Assembly (NCBI GenBank): GCA_005799545.1
Contig: SYGM01000171.1
Location: 1 to 34,934 of the forward strand
DNA: 34,934 nucleotides
Direction: 5' to 3'
Source of the DNA: Planctomycetia bacterium
GTDB taxonomy: Bacteria; Planctomycetota; UBA1135; GCA-002686595
Both the position numbers and the translations under genes were made by a program. Below, in pieces: positions 17,341 to 26,191 of the stretch (its first letter is position 1; every line of letters begins with the position of its first letter). The notes beneath the pieces were generated by a model. That model saw nothing but the letters and a program-made list of their open reading frames with translations. It ran no database searches and was not told the origin of the DNA.

Positions 17341-18733
17341 GCTGCCGCGCGGCATCCAGGCGCTCAATCAGGGAGCGAGCGCCCTGCGTCGCTCCGTCAG
17401 CGGCGAAGCACGCAGCGCACTGTGCGGCATGGGCAGCTGCCATGAGTGCCGCGATCGTCAGGGCGTGCGCACCTGCCTTCCGATGCAACCTGCGGCGAAT
17501 TCGCAGGCCCGGCGGACCGAAACCGCAATCGCCGTCTTCGGCGCGGGTCCGGCAGGCATCGCAAGTGCGCGCGCGGCTCTTGCTTCGCACCAGCGCGTGC
17601 TGCTGATCGACGACAATCTCCAGGCCGGCGGGCAGATCTGGCGCGGCGAAGGCCGCGCGATTCCTGCAGGCGTGGAGTGGCTCGGCGGCGCAAGCGTGCT
17701 GGATGCGCCCTCACCGCACCATGTCCGTCTGGTGAGCGACAACGAGCACATCGATGTGCACTTTGAGCGCGCCGTGCTGTGCACCGGCGCCACGGAACGC
17801 TTCCTGCCCTTCCCCGGCTGGACGCTGCCCGGTGTGTTCGGTGCGGGCGGACTGCAGGCACTCGTGAAGAGCGGACTGGCGGTCGCGGGCAAGCGCGTGG
17901 TGCTGGCAGGCAGCGGACCGCTGCTGCTCGCCGTGGCGGCGCTGCTGCAGCGTCGCCGAGCGCGCGTGCTGTGCCTGCTGGAACAGGCGCCGCGCTCGCG
18001 CGTGCGCTCGCTGATTGGCGCGGTTTGGAACCGGCCGGGAAAGCTGCTGCAGGCCGGGCAGCTGTTCGCGACGCTGCGCGGGATTCCGCGCCACCACGAG
18101 GCATGGGTGCTGCGCGCCGAAGGCCGCGAGCGCCTGGAATCGATCACGGTGCGCCTCTCGACGGGCAGCGGAACACGGGAGACGCGCATCGAGTGCGACG
18201 CGCTCGCGATCGGATACGGACTCGTGCCGCGCGTGCGCGTCGCACAGGCGCTGGGCTGCGAGCTTGCCGATGACCGCGTGCGCGTCGACGAGCGCCAAAC
18301 CACCAGCATCGGACACATCTTCGCCGCCGGCGAATGCACCGGCATCGGCGGTCTGGGCAAGGCGCTCGCCGAAGGTGAGCTCGCCGGTCGCGCGGCAGCC
18401 GGCCTTGCCATCGAGGCCCGCCACCTGCGGCATGTCCGCCAGGAGCAGGTCTTCGCCGATGCGCTCGCGCGCGTCTACGCGCTCGATCCGCGGCTGCGCG
18501 AGCTCGCCGATCCGGACACGATCGTCTGTCGCTGCGAGGATGTGCGTCTGCGCGATCTCGACGGGCTCGTCGACTGGCGCGAGGCTCGCCTGCAGGCCCG
18601 CGTCGGCATGGGACCCTGTCAGGGAACCGTGTGCGCACCTGCGCTGGAGTTCCTGCGCGGCTATGCTGCTCGCGATCCGCGGGCTCCGCTGAGTCCCGTG
18701 CCCCTGGAACGACTGAGCCATCCTCCCCAATGA
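17333..18733 (+). CDS. D-hydroxyproline dehydrogenase: fused [2Fe-2S] subunit and FAD/NAD(P)-binding subunit with BFD domain
   Basis: 466 residues. Residues about 1-55 are a compact ferredoxin-like piece with Cys31, Cys36, Cys39 and Cys48 (LCGMGSCHEC, RTCLP), equivalent to the separate small HcnA/LhpF-type subunit. Residues about 65-390 are a pyridine-nucleotide-disulfide-oxidoreductase fold (VFGAGPAG, LCTGATERFLPFPGW, FAAGECTGIGG). The C-terminus is a BFD-type [2Fe-2S] site with Cys399, Cys401, Cys429 and Cys434. The usual three-subunit dehydrogenase is therefore encoded by two genes here. The start ATG at 17333 lies inside the end of the previous gene; the open frame upstream of it is antisense-free shadow. 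The stop overlaps the next ATG (ATGA). Confidence 0.87.
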   Translation: MSELPRGIQALNQGASALRRSVSGEARSALCGMGSCHECRDRQGVRTCLPMQPAANSQARRTETAIAVFGAGPAGIASARAALASHQRVLLIDDNLQAGGQIWRGEGRAIPAGVEWLGGASVLDAPSPHHVRLVSDNEHIDVHFERAVLCTGATERFLPFPGWTLPGVFGAGGLQALVKSGLAVAGKRVVLAGSGPLLLAVAALLQRRRARVLCLLEQAPRSRVRSLIGAVWNRPGKLLQAGQLFATLRGIPRHHEAWVLRAEGRERLESITVRLSTGSGTRETRIECDALAIGYGLVPRVRVAQALGCELADDRVRVDERQTTSIGHIFAAGECTGIGGLGKALAEGELAGRAAAGLAIEARHLRHVRQEQVFADALARVYALDPRLRELADPDTIVCRCEDVRLRDLDGLVDWREARLQARVGMGPCQGTVCAPALEFLRGYAARDPRAPLSPVPLERLSHPPQ

Positions 18734-19656
18734 CACGCTTTGACTGGACAGGCGTGATCCCCGCGATCACGACGCCCTTCCTCCCCGACGATCAGCTTGA
18801 CCTGGAGTTCCTCGGTGAACACGCGCGCTGGATGGTCGCCGCCGGCTGCACGGGCATCGTCGCACCGGGTTCGCTCGGTGAAGGCGCCACGCTGTCCTTC
18901 GAGGAAAAGCGCGCGCTGTGGAGCACGCTCGCCGAGGCTCTGCGCGGCAACGCCGCTCCGCTGGCGGCGATCGCCGCGACGAGCACGCGCGAGGCCGTCC
19001 GCGAGGCGCAGGCGGCCGCGGCCGCAGGCTGCGTCGGGCTCATGGTGCTGCCGCCCTACATCTACAAGGGCGAGTGGCGCGAGATGCGCGCGCATTTCTC
19101 GGCCGTGATCGCGGCCACCCCGCTCACGTGCATGCTCTACAACAATCCGATCGCCTACGGCACGGATGTGCTGCCCGGACAGATGAGCGAACTTGCCGCC
19201 CTGCACCCAAACCTGCACGCCGTGAAGGAATCCAGCGGCGATGTGCGCCGCATCACGGCGATTCGCGAACAGCTGGGATCGCGTCTGACGCTGCTCGTCG
19301 GCATGGACGACTGCCTCGTCGAAGGTGTGCAGGCGGGAGCGCGCGGCTGGATCGCCGGGCTGGTCAATGCCTTCCCGGCCGAGTCCGTGAGGCTGTTCGA
19401 ACTGGCGCAGCGCGGCCCGAGCACCGAGCTCGACGCGCTCTACCACTGGTTCCTGCCGCTCTTGCGCATGGACACCACCTACGACTTCGTCCAGCGCATC
19501 AAGCTCGCGCAGGAGCTGGTCGGCAGAGTGGGACGCGGCGGAGCCCGCGTGCGTGCTCCCCGCATGCAGCTCGACGGCCAGGCGCGCCAGCGTGATCAGG
19601 AGCTGCTGTCAGCCGCCCTTGCGAAGCGCCCTGTTTTCCGCTCGACGCTGAGCTAG
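18730..19656 (+). CDS. 1-pyrroline-4-hydroxy-2-carboxylate deaminase (dihydrodipicolinate synthase family)
   Basis: 308 residues of the DapA/NAL TIM-barrel superfamily. Tyr137 in MLYNNP and Lys166 in VKESSGD are the expected catalytic tyrosine and Schiff-base lysine. GVIPAITTPF near the N-terminus is typical. DapA itself is possible by fold. The operon (epimerase, D-hydroxyproline dehydrogenase, KGSADH) points instead to the deaminase that turns 1-pyrroline-4-hydroxy-2-carboxylate into 2-oxoglutarate semialdehyde and ammonia. The ATG at 18730 overlaps the previous stop. The stop is TAG, lying on the ribosome site of the next gene. Confidence 0.88.
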   Translation: MTRFDWTGVIPAITTPFLPDDQLDLEFLGEHARWMVAAGCTGIVAPGSLGEGATLSFEEKRALWSTLAEALRGNAAPLAAIAATSTREAVREAQAAAAAGCVGLMVLPPYIYKGEWREMRAHFSAVIAATPLTCMLYNNPIAYGTDVLPGQMSELAALHPNLHAVKESSGDVRRITAIREQLGSRLTLLVGMDDCLVEGVQAGARGWIAGLVNAFPAESVRLFELAQRGPSTELDALYHWFLPLLRMDTTYDFVQRIKLAQELVGRVGRGGARVRAPRMQLDGQARQRDQELLSAALAKRPVFRSTLS

Positions 19657-19660
19657 GAGA
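19655..19660 (+). promoter_or_regulatory. Strong Shine-Dalgarno AGGAGA fixing a GTG start
   Basis: AGGAGA begins inside the deaminase TAG and lies six bases before GTG 19667. It supports the GTG start and links the phospholipase-like gene to the end of the hydroxyproline operon. Confidence 0.65.
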
Positions 19661-19666
19661 AGCTTC

Positions 19667-20533
19667 GTGGTCTTCCTGTTCCTGATCCTGTTACTCCTGT
19701 GTGGGATCTGTGCCTGGGGGCCGGGACACCACCTTGAGTTCGCGGTGCGTGTGCTGCGACGCCGCAAGGAACGCCTGCCGGCGCGCACAGCCAGGCTCAT
19801 CGGTGAACATCGCGATGCCTACCTCTACGGGTCGCTCGCCGCCGATCTGATCACTTTCAAGAACTACGGCGGCGCCTACAGCCACTGCCACCGCTGGAGC
19901 ATCCTCGACGACATGCGCGAGCACGTGCACACCGACCGCGGCGAGGCCTTCATCCTGGGCTATCTCTCGCATCTCGCCGCCGACACGATCGCGCACAACC
20001 ATTTCGTCCCCTACCACCTCGCCCGCTTCGCGCGCACGAAGGGACTGGGACACCTCTACTGGGAAATGAGCGCCGACCGCTTCATCCCCGAAGAGCGCTG
20101 GCAGCTCGTGACGGAACTCAAGAGCGACCTGCGCCTCGCCGCGCTCGATGAGATCGTCAACCGCTGCGTGCCGAAGAAGGCGCTCTCGATGGGCACCAAC
20201 AAGCTGCTCTTCAACCACGTACTGCTGGTCTCGGAGCGCGAGCGCTGGCGCAAGGGCATGGCGAGCATCCACCCGATCGCCAATGTGCGGCTCGAGCGCG
20301 GCTTCCTGCGCCTGTTTCAGGATGCGGCGGTCGAGCGCATTATCCTGGGCCTGCGCTCCGGCGGCCTCAAGGAGCTGATGCGCGTCGACGCCAACGGCAA
20401 GGAAGCCCAGGAGCAGGCCATGCGCACGCGGCAAAGCCTGCTGGAGCGCTGGACCAGCGGCCCGGAGCGCAGTGAGCAGGCCGAAGCCCGCGCAGCAGGT
20501 TTCCTCGAGGGAATGCAGTCCCCGCCGCCCTGA
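19667..20533 (+). CDS. Zinc-dependent phospholipase C-like (PF00882 type) protein
   Basis: 288 residues from GTG 19667. A short hydrophobic leader (VFLFLILLLLCGICA) is followed by WGPGHH, reminiscent of the mature N-terminal Trp of zinc phospholipases C. Possible metal ligands are His21/22, Asp60 (GSLAAD), His73/His75 (SHCH) and the set His102-Asp106-His110-His112 (LSHLAADTIAHNHF), a pattern typical of the family. It probably acts at the membrane or outside it. The substrate is unknown. It follows the deaminase by 10 bp and converges on the repeat lipoprotein. Confidence 0.8.
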   Translation: MVFLFLILLLLCGICAWGPGHHLEFAVRVLRRRKERLPARTARLIGEHRDAYLYGSLAADLITFKNYGGAYSHCHRWSILDDMREHVHTDRGEAFILGYLSHLAADTIAHNHFVPYHLARFARTKGLGHLYWEMSADRFIPEERWQLVTELKSDLRLAALDEIVNRCVPKKALSMGTNKLLFNHVLLVSERERWRKGMASIHPIANVRLERGFLRLFQDAAVERIILGLRSGGLKELMRVDANGKEAQEQAMRTRQSLLERWTSGPERSEQAEARAAGFLEGMQSPPP

Positions 20534-20548
20534 GCGCGCCTGCGCTCA
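20531..20548. terminator. Bidirectional hairpin made of the two facing stop codons
   Basis: TGAGCGC (20531-20537), a GCCT loop and GCGCTCA (20542-20548) form a perfect seven-base-pair, GC-rich stem. The left arm starts with the TGA of the + gene and the right arm contains the TGA of the - gene. No T-run follows, so termination in either direction is plausible but unproven. Confidence 0.5.
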
Positions 20549-22441
20549 GAAGTGCAGGAAGCGCACGACGAGGTCGAGTGTGTCCCCGTCCCCGTTGAGA
20601 TCCGCGCCGGTGGGACCGGCCATGGACTCATCGACGATGTAGGCCAGCCCCGAAGGCGCCTCGACATCGAACTGCGCCGCCTGGCGCGCGATGTTGTTGA
20701 GGATGCCCAGATTGCGGGAGACACCGTCCGTGATGCCGGTGGAGAACAGGATGTAGTCCGTCTTGTCGCCGTCCCCGTTCCAGTCGCGGTTATCGGCAGC
20801 CTCGCTGACACGATAAAAGCCGACGCTCTTGCCCAGACCGATGCCCGCGTTGTCGGCGCGCACGGCAATCGCCACGCCCGGGAAGACCATCGTGGTGGAC
20901 GAGGCCATGTCCGCGAAGGTGGGCATGCTGTCGGTGGTGTCGGTGTCGCTGGAGTTGATCTGCTCGTTGTTGACGCTCTCCTGATAAGCCATGCACAGGC
21001 GCGTGCGCTCGCGGTTTTCGGCCATCCAGGTGGCGCCCGCGAAGGAGTTGTTGCCCGTTCCGTGCGTGAAGTCCCAGGGCGTTGCGCTGTTGGCGGGCAG
21101 CAGCCAGCCGATCAGGTTCTTGTCCGTGTCGCCATCGCCGTCGATGTCCGTGTCGTCATCGCTCTCGCTGACGGAGATCACCAGACGGCCATCGAGCTCC
21201 GCGAGACCATGGGTGCCGCCGGGGCAGTTGAACAGCGCGCGGATGTTCGTTGCCAGCGTGATCGGGAGGATCGGGTCGTTGTCAGGAACGATCTGCGTCC
21301 AGCGCACCACTTCGTCGAAGGCATCGCCGTCCTGATTGAGATCACAGCCGCCCTCGTCCGCTTCCTTGCTGATCGTGGCGATGAAGTTGTTGGCGATGGC
21401 GATGCGGTCATCACCCACCAGTCCGGTGTTGCGCACCGGATCCGTCACGGGATTGGCGTTCCAGTCCGCAAAGCGCAGATAGTGCAGCACGGCATCGGCG
21501 GTGTCCGTGTCGGCGTGCGACACGCACTGCACGGGCTGCCAATTGGGCGCGAAGGAACCCGGTGCATTGAGGTTGGTGTTGCCCTGCTGCGCTTCGGAGA
21601 CGAGGAAACCGACCTGCCAGTCATTGCTGGCCGTCTTGCGCGCGCGGAAAGGGCCGCTGTCATCGGAAAGGGCGCGTTCTGCGTTGCGGATCACGCCATT
21701 GGCGAGCGTGCCGTTGAGCAGCGCCAGCACCGCGGTGTCGGTCGAGTCCGCATCGCCGTTGAGACTGCGGCCGTTCTCCGCCTCGTCCATGCCGAGAAAG
21801 ATCAGGCCCTCATCCTGCGCCAGAAGCTCGACCTTGAGCTCCGCCACGGCATCGGTGGTGTCGACCATGGCCGTGGTGGTCGGAGCAGCGGCGGCGATCC
21901 GGAACAAATTGCTCATGCCCGGACCGCTGTGCAGGGTCGAGGAGGTGTAGAACAGCTGCGTGCCGATGCCGATCGCCTGCGGCAGCGAGCTGGAGTCCAG
22001 CTCGTCGATGTAGGTCAGGGCATTGGTCGTGCGCGAGAAATGCAGCAGCACGATGTCGGTCTCGTCGCCGTCGGCGGGCACGCTCCAGTCGCGCCCGTCA
22101 CCGGCCTCGCTGACCGTGAGGTAGAGCTCACTGCCGGCCCAGGCGCCATCGAGTGCGGCAACGTTGAGGCGCGTCTCGGTGTTCGTGACCGTGTCCACCG
22201 CCACGCCGATGGCATCGATCTTGTCCCCGTCGCCGTTGAAGTCCGTACCGCCCGAGCCGGTGGTCGCCTCGCTGCACAGGAAGAACAGGTTGCGGCCGCT
22301 CAGGTTGAGGGGCGTCGTTCCCGCGACGGAGAGCTTGCTCGTGCGCACCACGAAGGTCGTGTCCTCCGACCCGCCACTCCCGCAAGAGGCCATCGAGAGG
22401 AGCAGCAGGGAGCCCAGCAGCGTGCGCGCATTCGTTTGCAT
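20546..22441 (-). CDS. Lipoprotein with about nine Asp-rich calcium-loop repeats
   Basis: 631 residues. The lipobox MASC gives Cys20. The body is a series of roughly 50-90-residue units, each with an SEA/DES-type turn followed by an Asp/Asn-rich loop like those of dockerins or thrombospondin type-3 repeats: DFNGDGDKID, VPADGDETD, SLNGDADSTD, DLNQDGDAFD, DIDGDGDTDKN, DWNGDGDKTD, DLNGDGDTLD, plus two weaker copies. After each loop comes a beta-strand-like stretch (VLLHF, LILFST, VVRFLHF). A calcium-stabilised beta-propeller or solenoid at the cell surface is a reasonable guess. No enzyme motif is seen. It is divergent from the first radical SAM gene, with 38 bp between them. Confidence 0.8.
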   Translation of the reverse strand: MQTNARTLLGSLLLLSMASCGSGGSEDTTFVVRTSKLSVAGTTPLNLSGRNLFFLCSEATTGSGGTDFNGDGDKIDAIGVAVDTVTNTETRLNVAALDGAWAGSELYLTVSEAGDGRDWSVPADGDETDIVLLHFSRTTNALTYIDELDSSSLPQAIGIGTQLFYTSSTLHSGPGMSNLFRIAAAAPTTTAMVDTTDAVAELKVELLAQDEGLIFLGMDEAENGRSLNGDADSTDTAVLALLNGTLANGVIRNAERALSDDSGPFRARKTASNDWQVGFLVSEAQQGNTNLNAPGSFAPNWQPVQCVSHADTDTADAVLHYLRFADWNANPVTDPVRNTGLVGDDRIAIANNFIATISKEADEGGCDLNQDGDAFDEVVRWTQIVPDNDPILPITLATNIRALFNCPGGTHGLAELDGRLVISVSESDDDTDIDGDGDTDKNLIGWLLPANSATPWDFTHGTGNNSFAGATWMAENRERTRLCMAYQESVNNEQINSSDTDTTDSMPTFADMASSTTMVFPGVAIAVRADNAGIGLGKSVGFYRVSEAADNRDWNGDGDKTDYILFSTGITDGVSRNLGILNNIARQAAQFDVEAPSGLAYIVDESMAGPTGADLNGDGDTLDLVVRFLHF

Positions 22442-22479
22442 GACCGTGAGCCTAGCGTGTCGGGCTCAGGACTGCCAAG

Positions 22480-24279
22480 ATGCCCGCCGTGCGCCTGCTG
22501 ATCGCCTCCGCCCCCCACCGCGACACCTTCGGCTATTCCATGCCGCCTCCGGGACTGCTGCGCTTGGGTGCCATGCTGGAATCCAAGGGGCGCTTCGTGC
22601 GCCTTGAGGATCTCGCCTACCGTCTGGGCAGCGGCGAGCTGCGGGGTGGTGATGCGCTCGCTGACAGCAGCGCGGCGTTCCTGCTCGCGCGCATCGAAGC
22701 GGAGCGCATCGATGTCCTCGGACTCTCCGTGATGGGCGCAACCGTGCCGATCGCGCTGGCGATCCTTGAGCGCATCCGCGCCGTGCAACCGCACCTCCTG
22801 ACGCTCATGGGCGGACCGGGCACGACCGGAATCGACACGCTGCTGCTCGAGCGCTTCCCGCAGCTCGATGTCGTGGTGCGCGGTGAGGCTGAGCAGACGA
22901 TCCTCGAGCTGCTCGATGCGGCGCCGAGCCGGAGCTTCGCGCGGGTATCAGGCATCACCCACCGCGAAGGTGCCGGGCGCATCGTTCGCGAAGCGGACCG
23001 CGCGCCGATCGCCGATCTCGCGACTCTGCCCGGTTACGCCTGGCACCTGCTGCCGCCGATCGCAGCCTACAAGCGCATCACCGGCGAGGAGGACGGACTG
23101 GTGCCGCTCGATTCCGGCCGCGGCTGCGTCTACGACTGCAGCTTCTGCACCATCGGACGCTACTGGAACCGCCGCTCGCGTCCGCTTCCCGCGCACAGGC
23201 TCGCTGACGAGATCGCCGCTCTGCGCGCGATCCCCGGCGCCCGTCAGGCCTACCTATGTCACGATCTCTTCGCAGCCAACCGTGCGCACGCGCTCGAGCT
23301 GTGCGCCGAGTTGCAGGCGCGCGGCAACCCGCTGCCCTGGGAAGTGCGCGCGCGCGCCGATCACCTCGATGCGGAGCTCTTGCGTGCGATGGGAGCTGCC
23401 GGCTGCTACCGCGCCCTGCTCGGCATCGAATCCGCGGATCCGGCCGTGAGGCGGCGCAACCAGAAGGGCATGCGCGAAGACATCGATCTGTTGCGCGTCG
23501 TCGATGACTGCGCCGCCGCGGGCATCGTGCCGATCCTCTCGCTGATCCTGGGCCTGCCGGGCGAGGATGAGGCCAGCCTGCGACTGACGCTCGATTTCTG
23601 CGCCCGGGCTGCGCGCCGCACGGGAGTGCAGCTCTCGCTGCATCTGGTCAACCCGCAGCCGGGCTGCGGACTGGGCGAGGAGTTCGGCGCCGCGGCGCGA
23701 CCGATCGAAGGCATTCCCCCCGACATGGCCTTCGGAGCGGGCGAGGGCGTGCACGAACGAGCTCTGATCGCTGCGCACCCCGATCTCTTCACGACCTGGG
23801 CGCTGCTGCCGCAGGAGGAAGCGCGGCTGCGCTTCCTGCACCGCATCGCCACCGAGCTGCCCGAGGTGCTGATGCGCTATCCGCGCACCTGCCAGCGCAT
23901 GGCCGAACAGCTCGGCGGCCTTGACACGCTCGATCTGTGGCAGCAGTGGAAGCAGTGCGGCAGCAGCTTCGAGGCCTTCGCGCTGCGCCAGAGCGGCGAT
24001 TGGATTCACGCCACGCTGCTGTGGGAGCAGGCGCAGGTGCGCGCCGGCGCGCGCGGACCGGATCGGCCCGCGGAACGACTGCGGCTCACCTGCGACCCGA
24101 CGCGCGAGGAGATCAACGCGTCCCCCACCGTGCTTGCGGTGCGCAGCGAGCGCGGAAGGATTGCGACGATGCGCCTGTCCGCCGACATCGACCGGGTGCT
24201 CGCCATCGCGGAGAACGGAACACAGCCGATCCCGCCGGAACTTGAGGTATATTTCAAGGCGCAGGGCCTGCTCGCATAG
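22480..24279 (+). CDS. B12-binding-domain radical SAM protein (class B-like)
   Basis: 599 residues. Residues about 1-190 form a cobalamin-binding-like domain (MPPPGLLRLGAMLESKG, IDVLGLSVMGATVPIA, LTLMGGPGTTG, VVVRGEAEQT) without a DxHxxG motif. The radical SAM cluster motif is canonical: Cys216, Cys220 and Cys223 (GCVYDCSFC). Further core elements are VRARADHLDAELL, YRALLGIESADP and LSLILGLPGEDE. A C-terminal extension of about 200 residues is unassigned. Relatives methylate or rearrange unactivated carbons in small molecules, lipids or peptides. ATG 22480 is used; GTG 22489 is an alternative. It opens the cluster that runs to 31266. The stop is TAG. Confidence 0.88.
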   Translation: MPAVRLLIASAPHRDTFGYSMPPPGLLRLGAMLESKGRFVRLEDLAYRLGSGELRGGDALADSSAAFLLARIEAERIDVLGLSVMGATVPIALAILERIRAVQPHLLTLMGGPGTTGIDTLLLERFPQLDVVVRGEAEQTILELLDAAPSRSFARVSGITHREGAGRIVREADRAPIADLATLPGYAWHLLPPIAAYKRITGEEDGLVPLDSGRGCVYDCSFCTIGRYWNRRSRPLPAHRLADEIAALRAIPGARQAYLCHDLFAANRAHALELCAELQARGNPLPWEVRARADHLDAELLRAMGAAGCYRALLGIESADPAVRRRNQKGMREDIDLLRVVDDCAAAGIVPILSLILGLPGEDEASLRLTLDFCARAARRTGVQLSLHLVNPQPGCGLGEEFGAAARPIEGIPPDMAFGAGEGVHERALIAAHPDLFTTWALLPQEEARLRFLHRIATELPEVLMRYPRTCQRMAEQLGGLDTLDLWQQWKQCGSSFEAFALRQSGDWIHATLLWEQAQVRAGARGPDRPAERLRLTCDPTREEINASPTVLAVRSERGRIATMRLSADIDRVLAIAENGTQPIPPELEVYFKAQGLLA

Positions 24280-24294
24280 GCTTGGCGCCAATGC

Positions 24295-26139
24295 ATGCAC
24301 GAGCTCTCGCAGGAACATCTTTTCCGTATCGCACTTGAAAAGCACGGCTACACGATCTCCCTTCGTGTGGAGATCGAAGTCCGCAACGGCACGGAGGTGT
24401 ACAGGGGCAGCGCTCTGGACAGCGATGCGGCCTGGAGCGCTGTCCTGGATCAGATGCTGCCGAGCCAGTTGGCCCGCCAGTGTTTTCAAGAAGCCTTGGA
24501 AAGCCGATGCAATGCCCCCGAGTCTGAACAGCAATCGGATTCGGGCGATTACGCAGACCCAACGGCAACGGAGACGAACGGCGAAACACAGACAACCGCC
24601 ATGCCGTCGGTGGCTTCGAATGATGTGACCGAACCAGCCGAGCCGGAAGCGGCCCGCGTCCAAGTGGTGGCAACCGGTCCATCCCGACCGACGCGGCTTG
24701 AGATCGAGGCCTTGCACGAGGATCTGAACGAGTTGGTGGACACGATGAATGCCCACATGAGCGAACTCCCGCGCTGGTCGCCGCTACGACAAAGACTGAA
24801 GATCACCGAGTGGATTGCGGCAGCCAGATCCACCGAAGAGCGCAGTAACTGGGAACTCTCCATAACCGATCGGGTGCACGGGGTTGCGAAGCAACTCTCA
24901 CGACTGGCACGCATTTCATGGCCGGGACATGTCGATGCGCTCAAGATGGACTGCGGCCCGGAGGATGCTGGCATCACGATCGATGGATTCCAGAGCTCGC
25001 CGCAGAAGACATGGAAGGAATGCGAACGGCAGTGCCACGAGCAATTGGACTTCCTGAATGCCGAGGCGTCGAGAAACAAGGAGGATGCCGAGGGTTGGTT
25101 CGACGCCGCGGAGCTGAGTCCGCAACCGAGCGATGCACAGGCACGACTTGCGGTCATCGCTGATTCGCTGGAAAAGCTGACAGGGCCTCTGGTTCCCGTT
25201 GGAGCCCTCAATGGCCACATGCCTGAAGTCCCCTATATTCAGATTGTGGATCAGGCGCTGGTTGATCAGAGCCGCCGCGAATGGGCGGACTGGGCGAAAG
25301 TGCTGCGATGGTTGCGTGGATCTGAGCTCGAGCAGTGGGGTGTGGTCATTGGCCGCATGCGCTGGCTGGCTTGCACGATGAGGGACGCTGCACTGGAAAA
25401 GGTGCTGGAGAGGCCGACTGCTCCGGACAGGAGCTGGGCACGGGCCAACGGGCATGACCCCCTGCGGCAACAACGCAGGAAAGAACGCAAAAAACTCCTC
25501 AGTTCTCTGCATGCCGTTGCTCCGGGAGATGCGCTCCTGAACTGGCTCAGACAAGCCCTACTTCTGGGTGGGGATCTGAACAACGATCGTCTCCTGCCAC
25601 ACCTGCGTGGGCGTAGGGACGAATTCCTCGCGCTCGGCGTTCATCCCAAGGGCCTGGACCAGCGTGCCGCGCGCAGTCGCTGGAAGAAACTGCACGCCCA
25701 ACTGGCTCAGGACACGCTCACCCCTTCTGCGTGGCCGGAGCCTGAAGAAGATGCCGAGTCCGCTGACGTCCAAGTGGAAGAACATCCGGTGCACCCGCTC
25801 GAATCACACGTCAGGGCGGTGATGCAGGGGAAGCGAGTGCTAATCGTTTCGAACAGGAACGACGATGCTCGGGACAGAGAGTTGGCAGAACGTCTGGGCA
25901 TCGTCGGCATGCTCAAGGCAATTGTCTATAGTGAACGCAAGGGCGACAGCGCTACGCAGGCCATCGGGAATGGCAGCTACGACTATGTCCTCGCTCTGAC
26001 CGGATTCCTTTCTCACGCCGCTGACCGCAAACTCAAGCAGGCAACGCGTAAAGCGGGCGTTGTCTATGTGCGCGCCAATCGTGGAAGACCTACGGCCTGC
26101 ATCGATGCGCTTGCCAGAGATCTGGGGCTGAGGAACTAG
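24295..26139 (+). CDS. Protein of unknown function with C-terminal DUF2325-like domain, lower GC
   Basis: 614 residues, no signal peptide or membrane segment. The N-terminal 75 residues form a small mixed domain (MHELSQEHLFRIALEKHGY). An acidic, Thr/Glu-rich linker (about 75-130) and a long, mostly helical middle follow. The last 100 residues resemble DUF2325: RVLIVSNRNDDARDRELAER, then GSYDYVLALTGFLSHAADRKL and AGVVYVRANRG. By hand count sample lines are about 55-60% GC against about 73% in the following gene, and rarer codons are frequent. It looks acquired or under different constraint, yet it sits in line between two radical SAM genes (15 and 52 bp gaps). No function is assigned. The stop is TAG. 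Confidence 0.65.
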   Translation: MHELSQEHLFRIALEKHGYTISLRVEIEVRNGTEVYRGSALDSDAAWSAVLDQMLPSQLARQCFQEALESRCNAPESEQQSDSGDYADPTATETNGETQTTAMPSVASNDVTEPAEPEAARVQVVATGPSRPTRLEIEALHEDLNELVDTMNAHMSELPRWSPLRQRLKITEWIAAARSTEERSNWELSITDRVHGVAKQLSRLARISWPGHVDALKMDCGPEDAGITIDGFQSSPQKTWKECERQCHEQLDFLNAEASRNKEDAEGWFDAAELSPQPSDAQARLAVIADSLEKLTGPLVPVGALNGHMPEVPYIQIVDQALVDQSRREWADWAKVLRWLRGSELEQWGVVIGRMRWLACTMRDAALEKVLERPTAPDRSWARANGHDPLRQQRRKERKKLLSSLHAVAPGDALLNWLRQALLLGGDLNNDRLLPHLRGRRDEFLALGVHPKGLDQRAARSRWKKLHAQLAQDTLTPSAWPEPEEDAESADVQVEEHPVHPLESHVRAVMQGKRVLIVSNRNDDARDRELAERLGIVGMLKAIVYSERKGDSATQAIGNGSYDYVLALTGFLSHAADRKLKQATRKAGVVYVRANRGRPTACIDALARDLGLRN

Positions 26140-26191
26140 ACTTCGGCGCCTTGCACATCCGCAGGGCATCTGCGAGTCTTGGCGGACCGCC

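Noticed and set aside
20552..22501. 649-codon plus-strand open frame
   Set aside because: It is antisense to the repeat lipoprotein. Its regular look comes from the repeats on the other strand.
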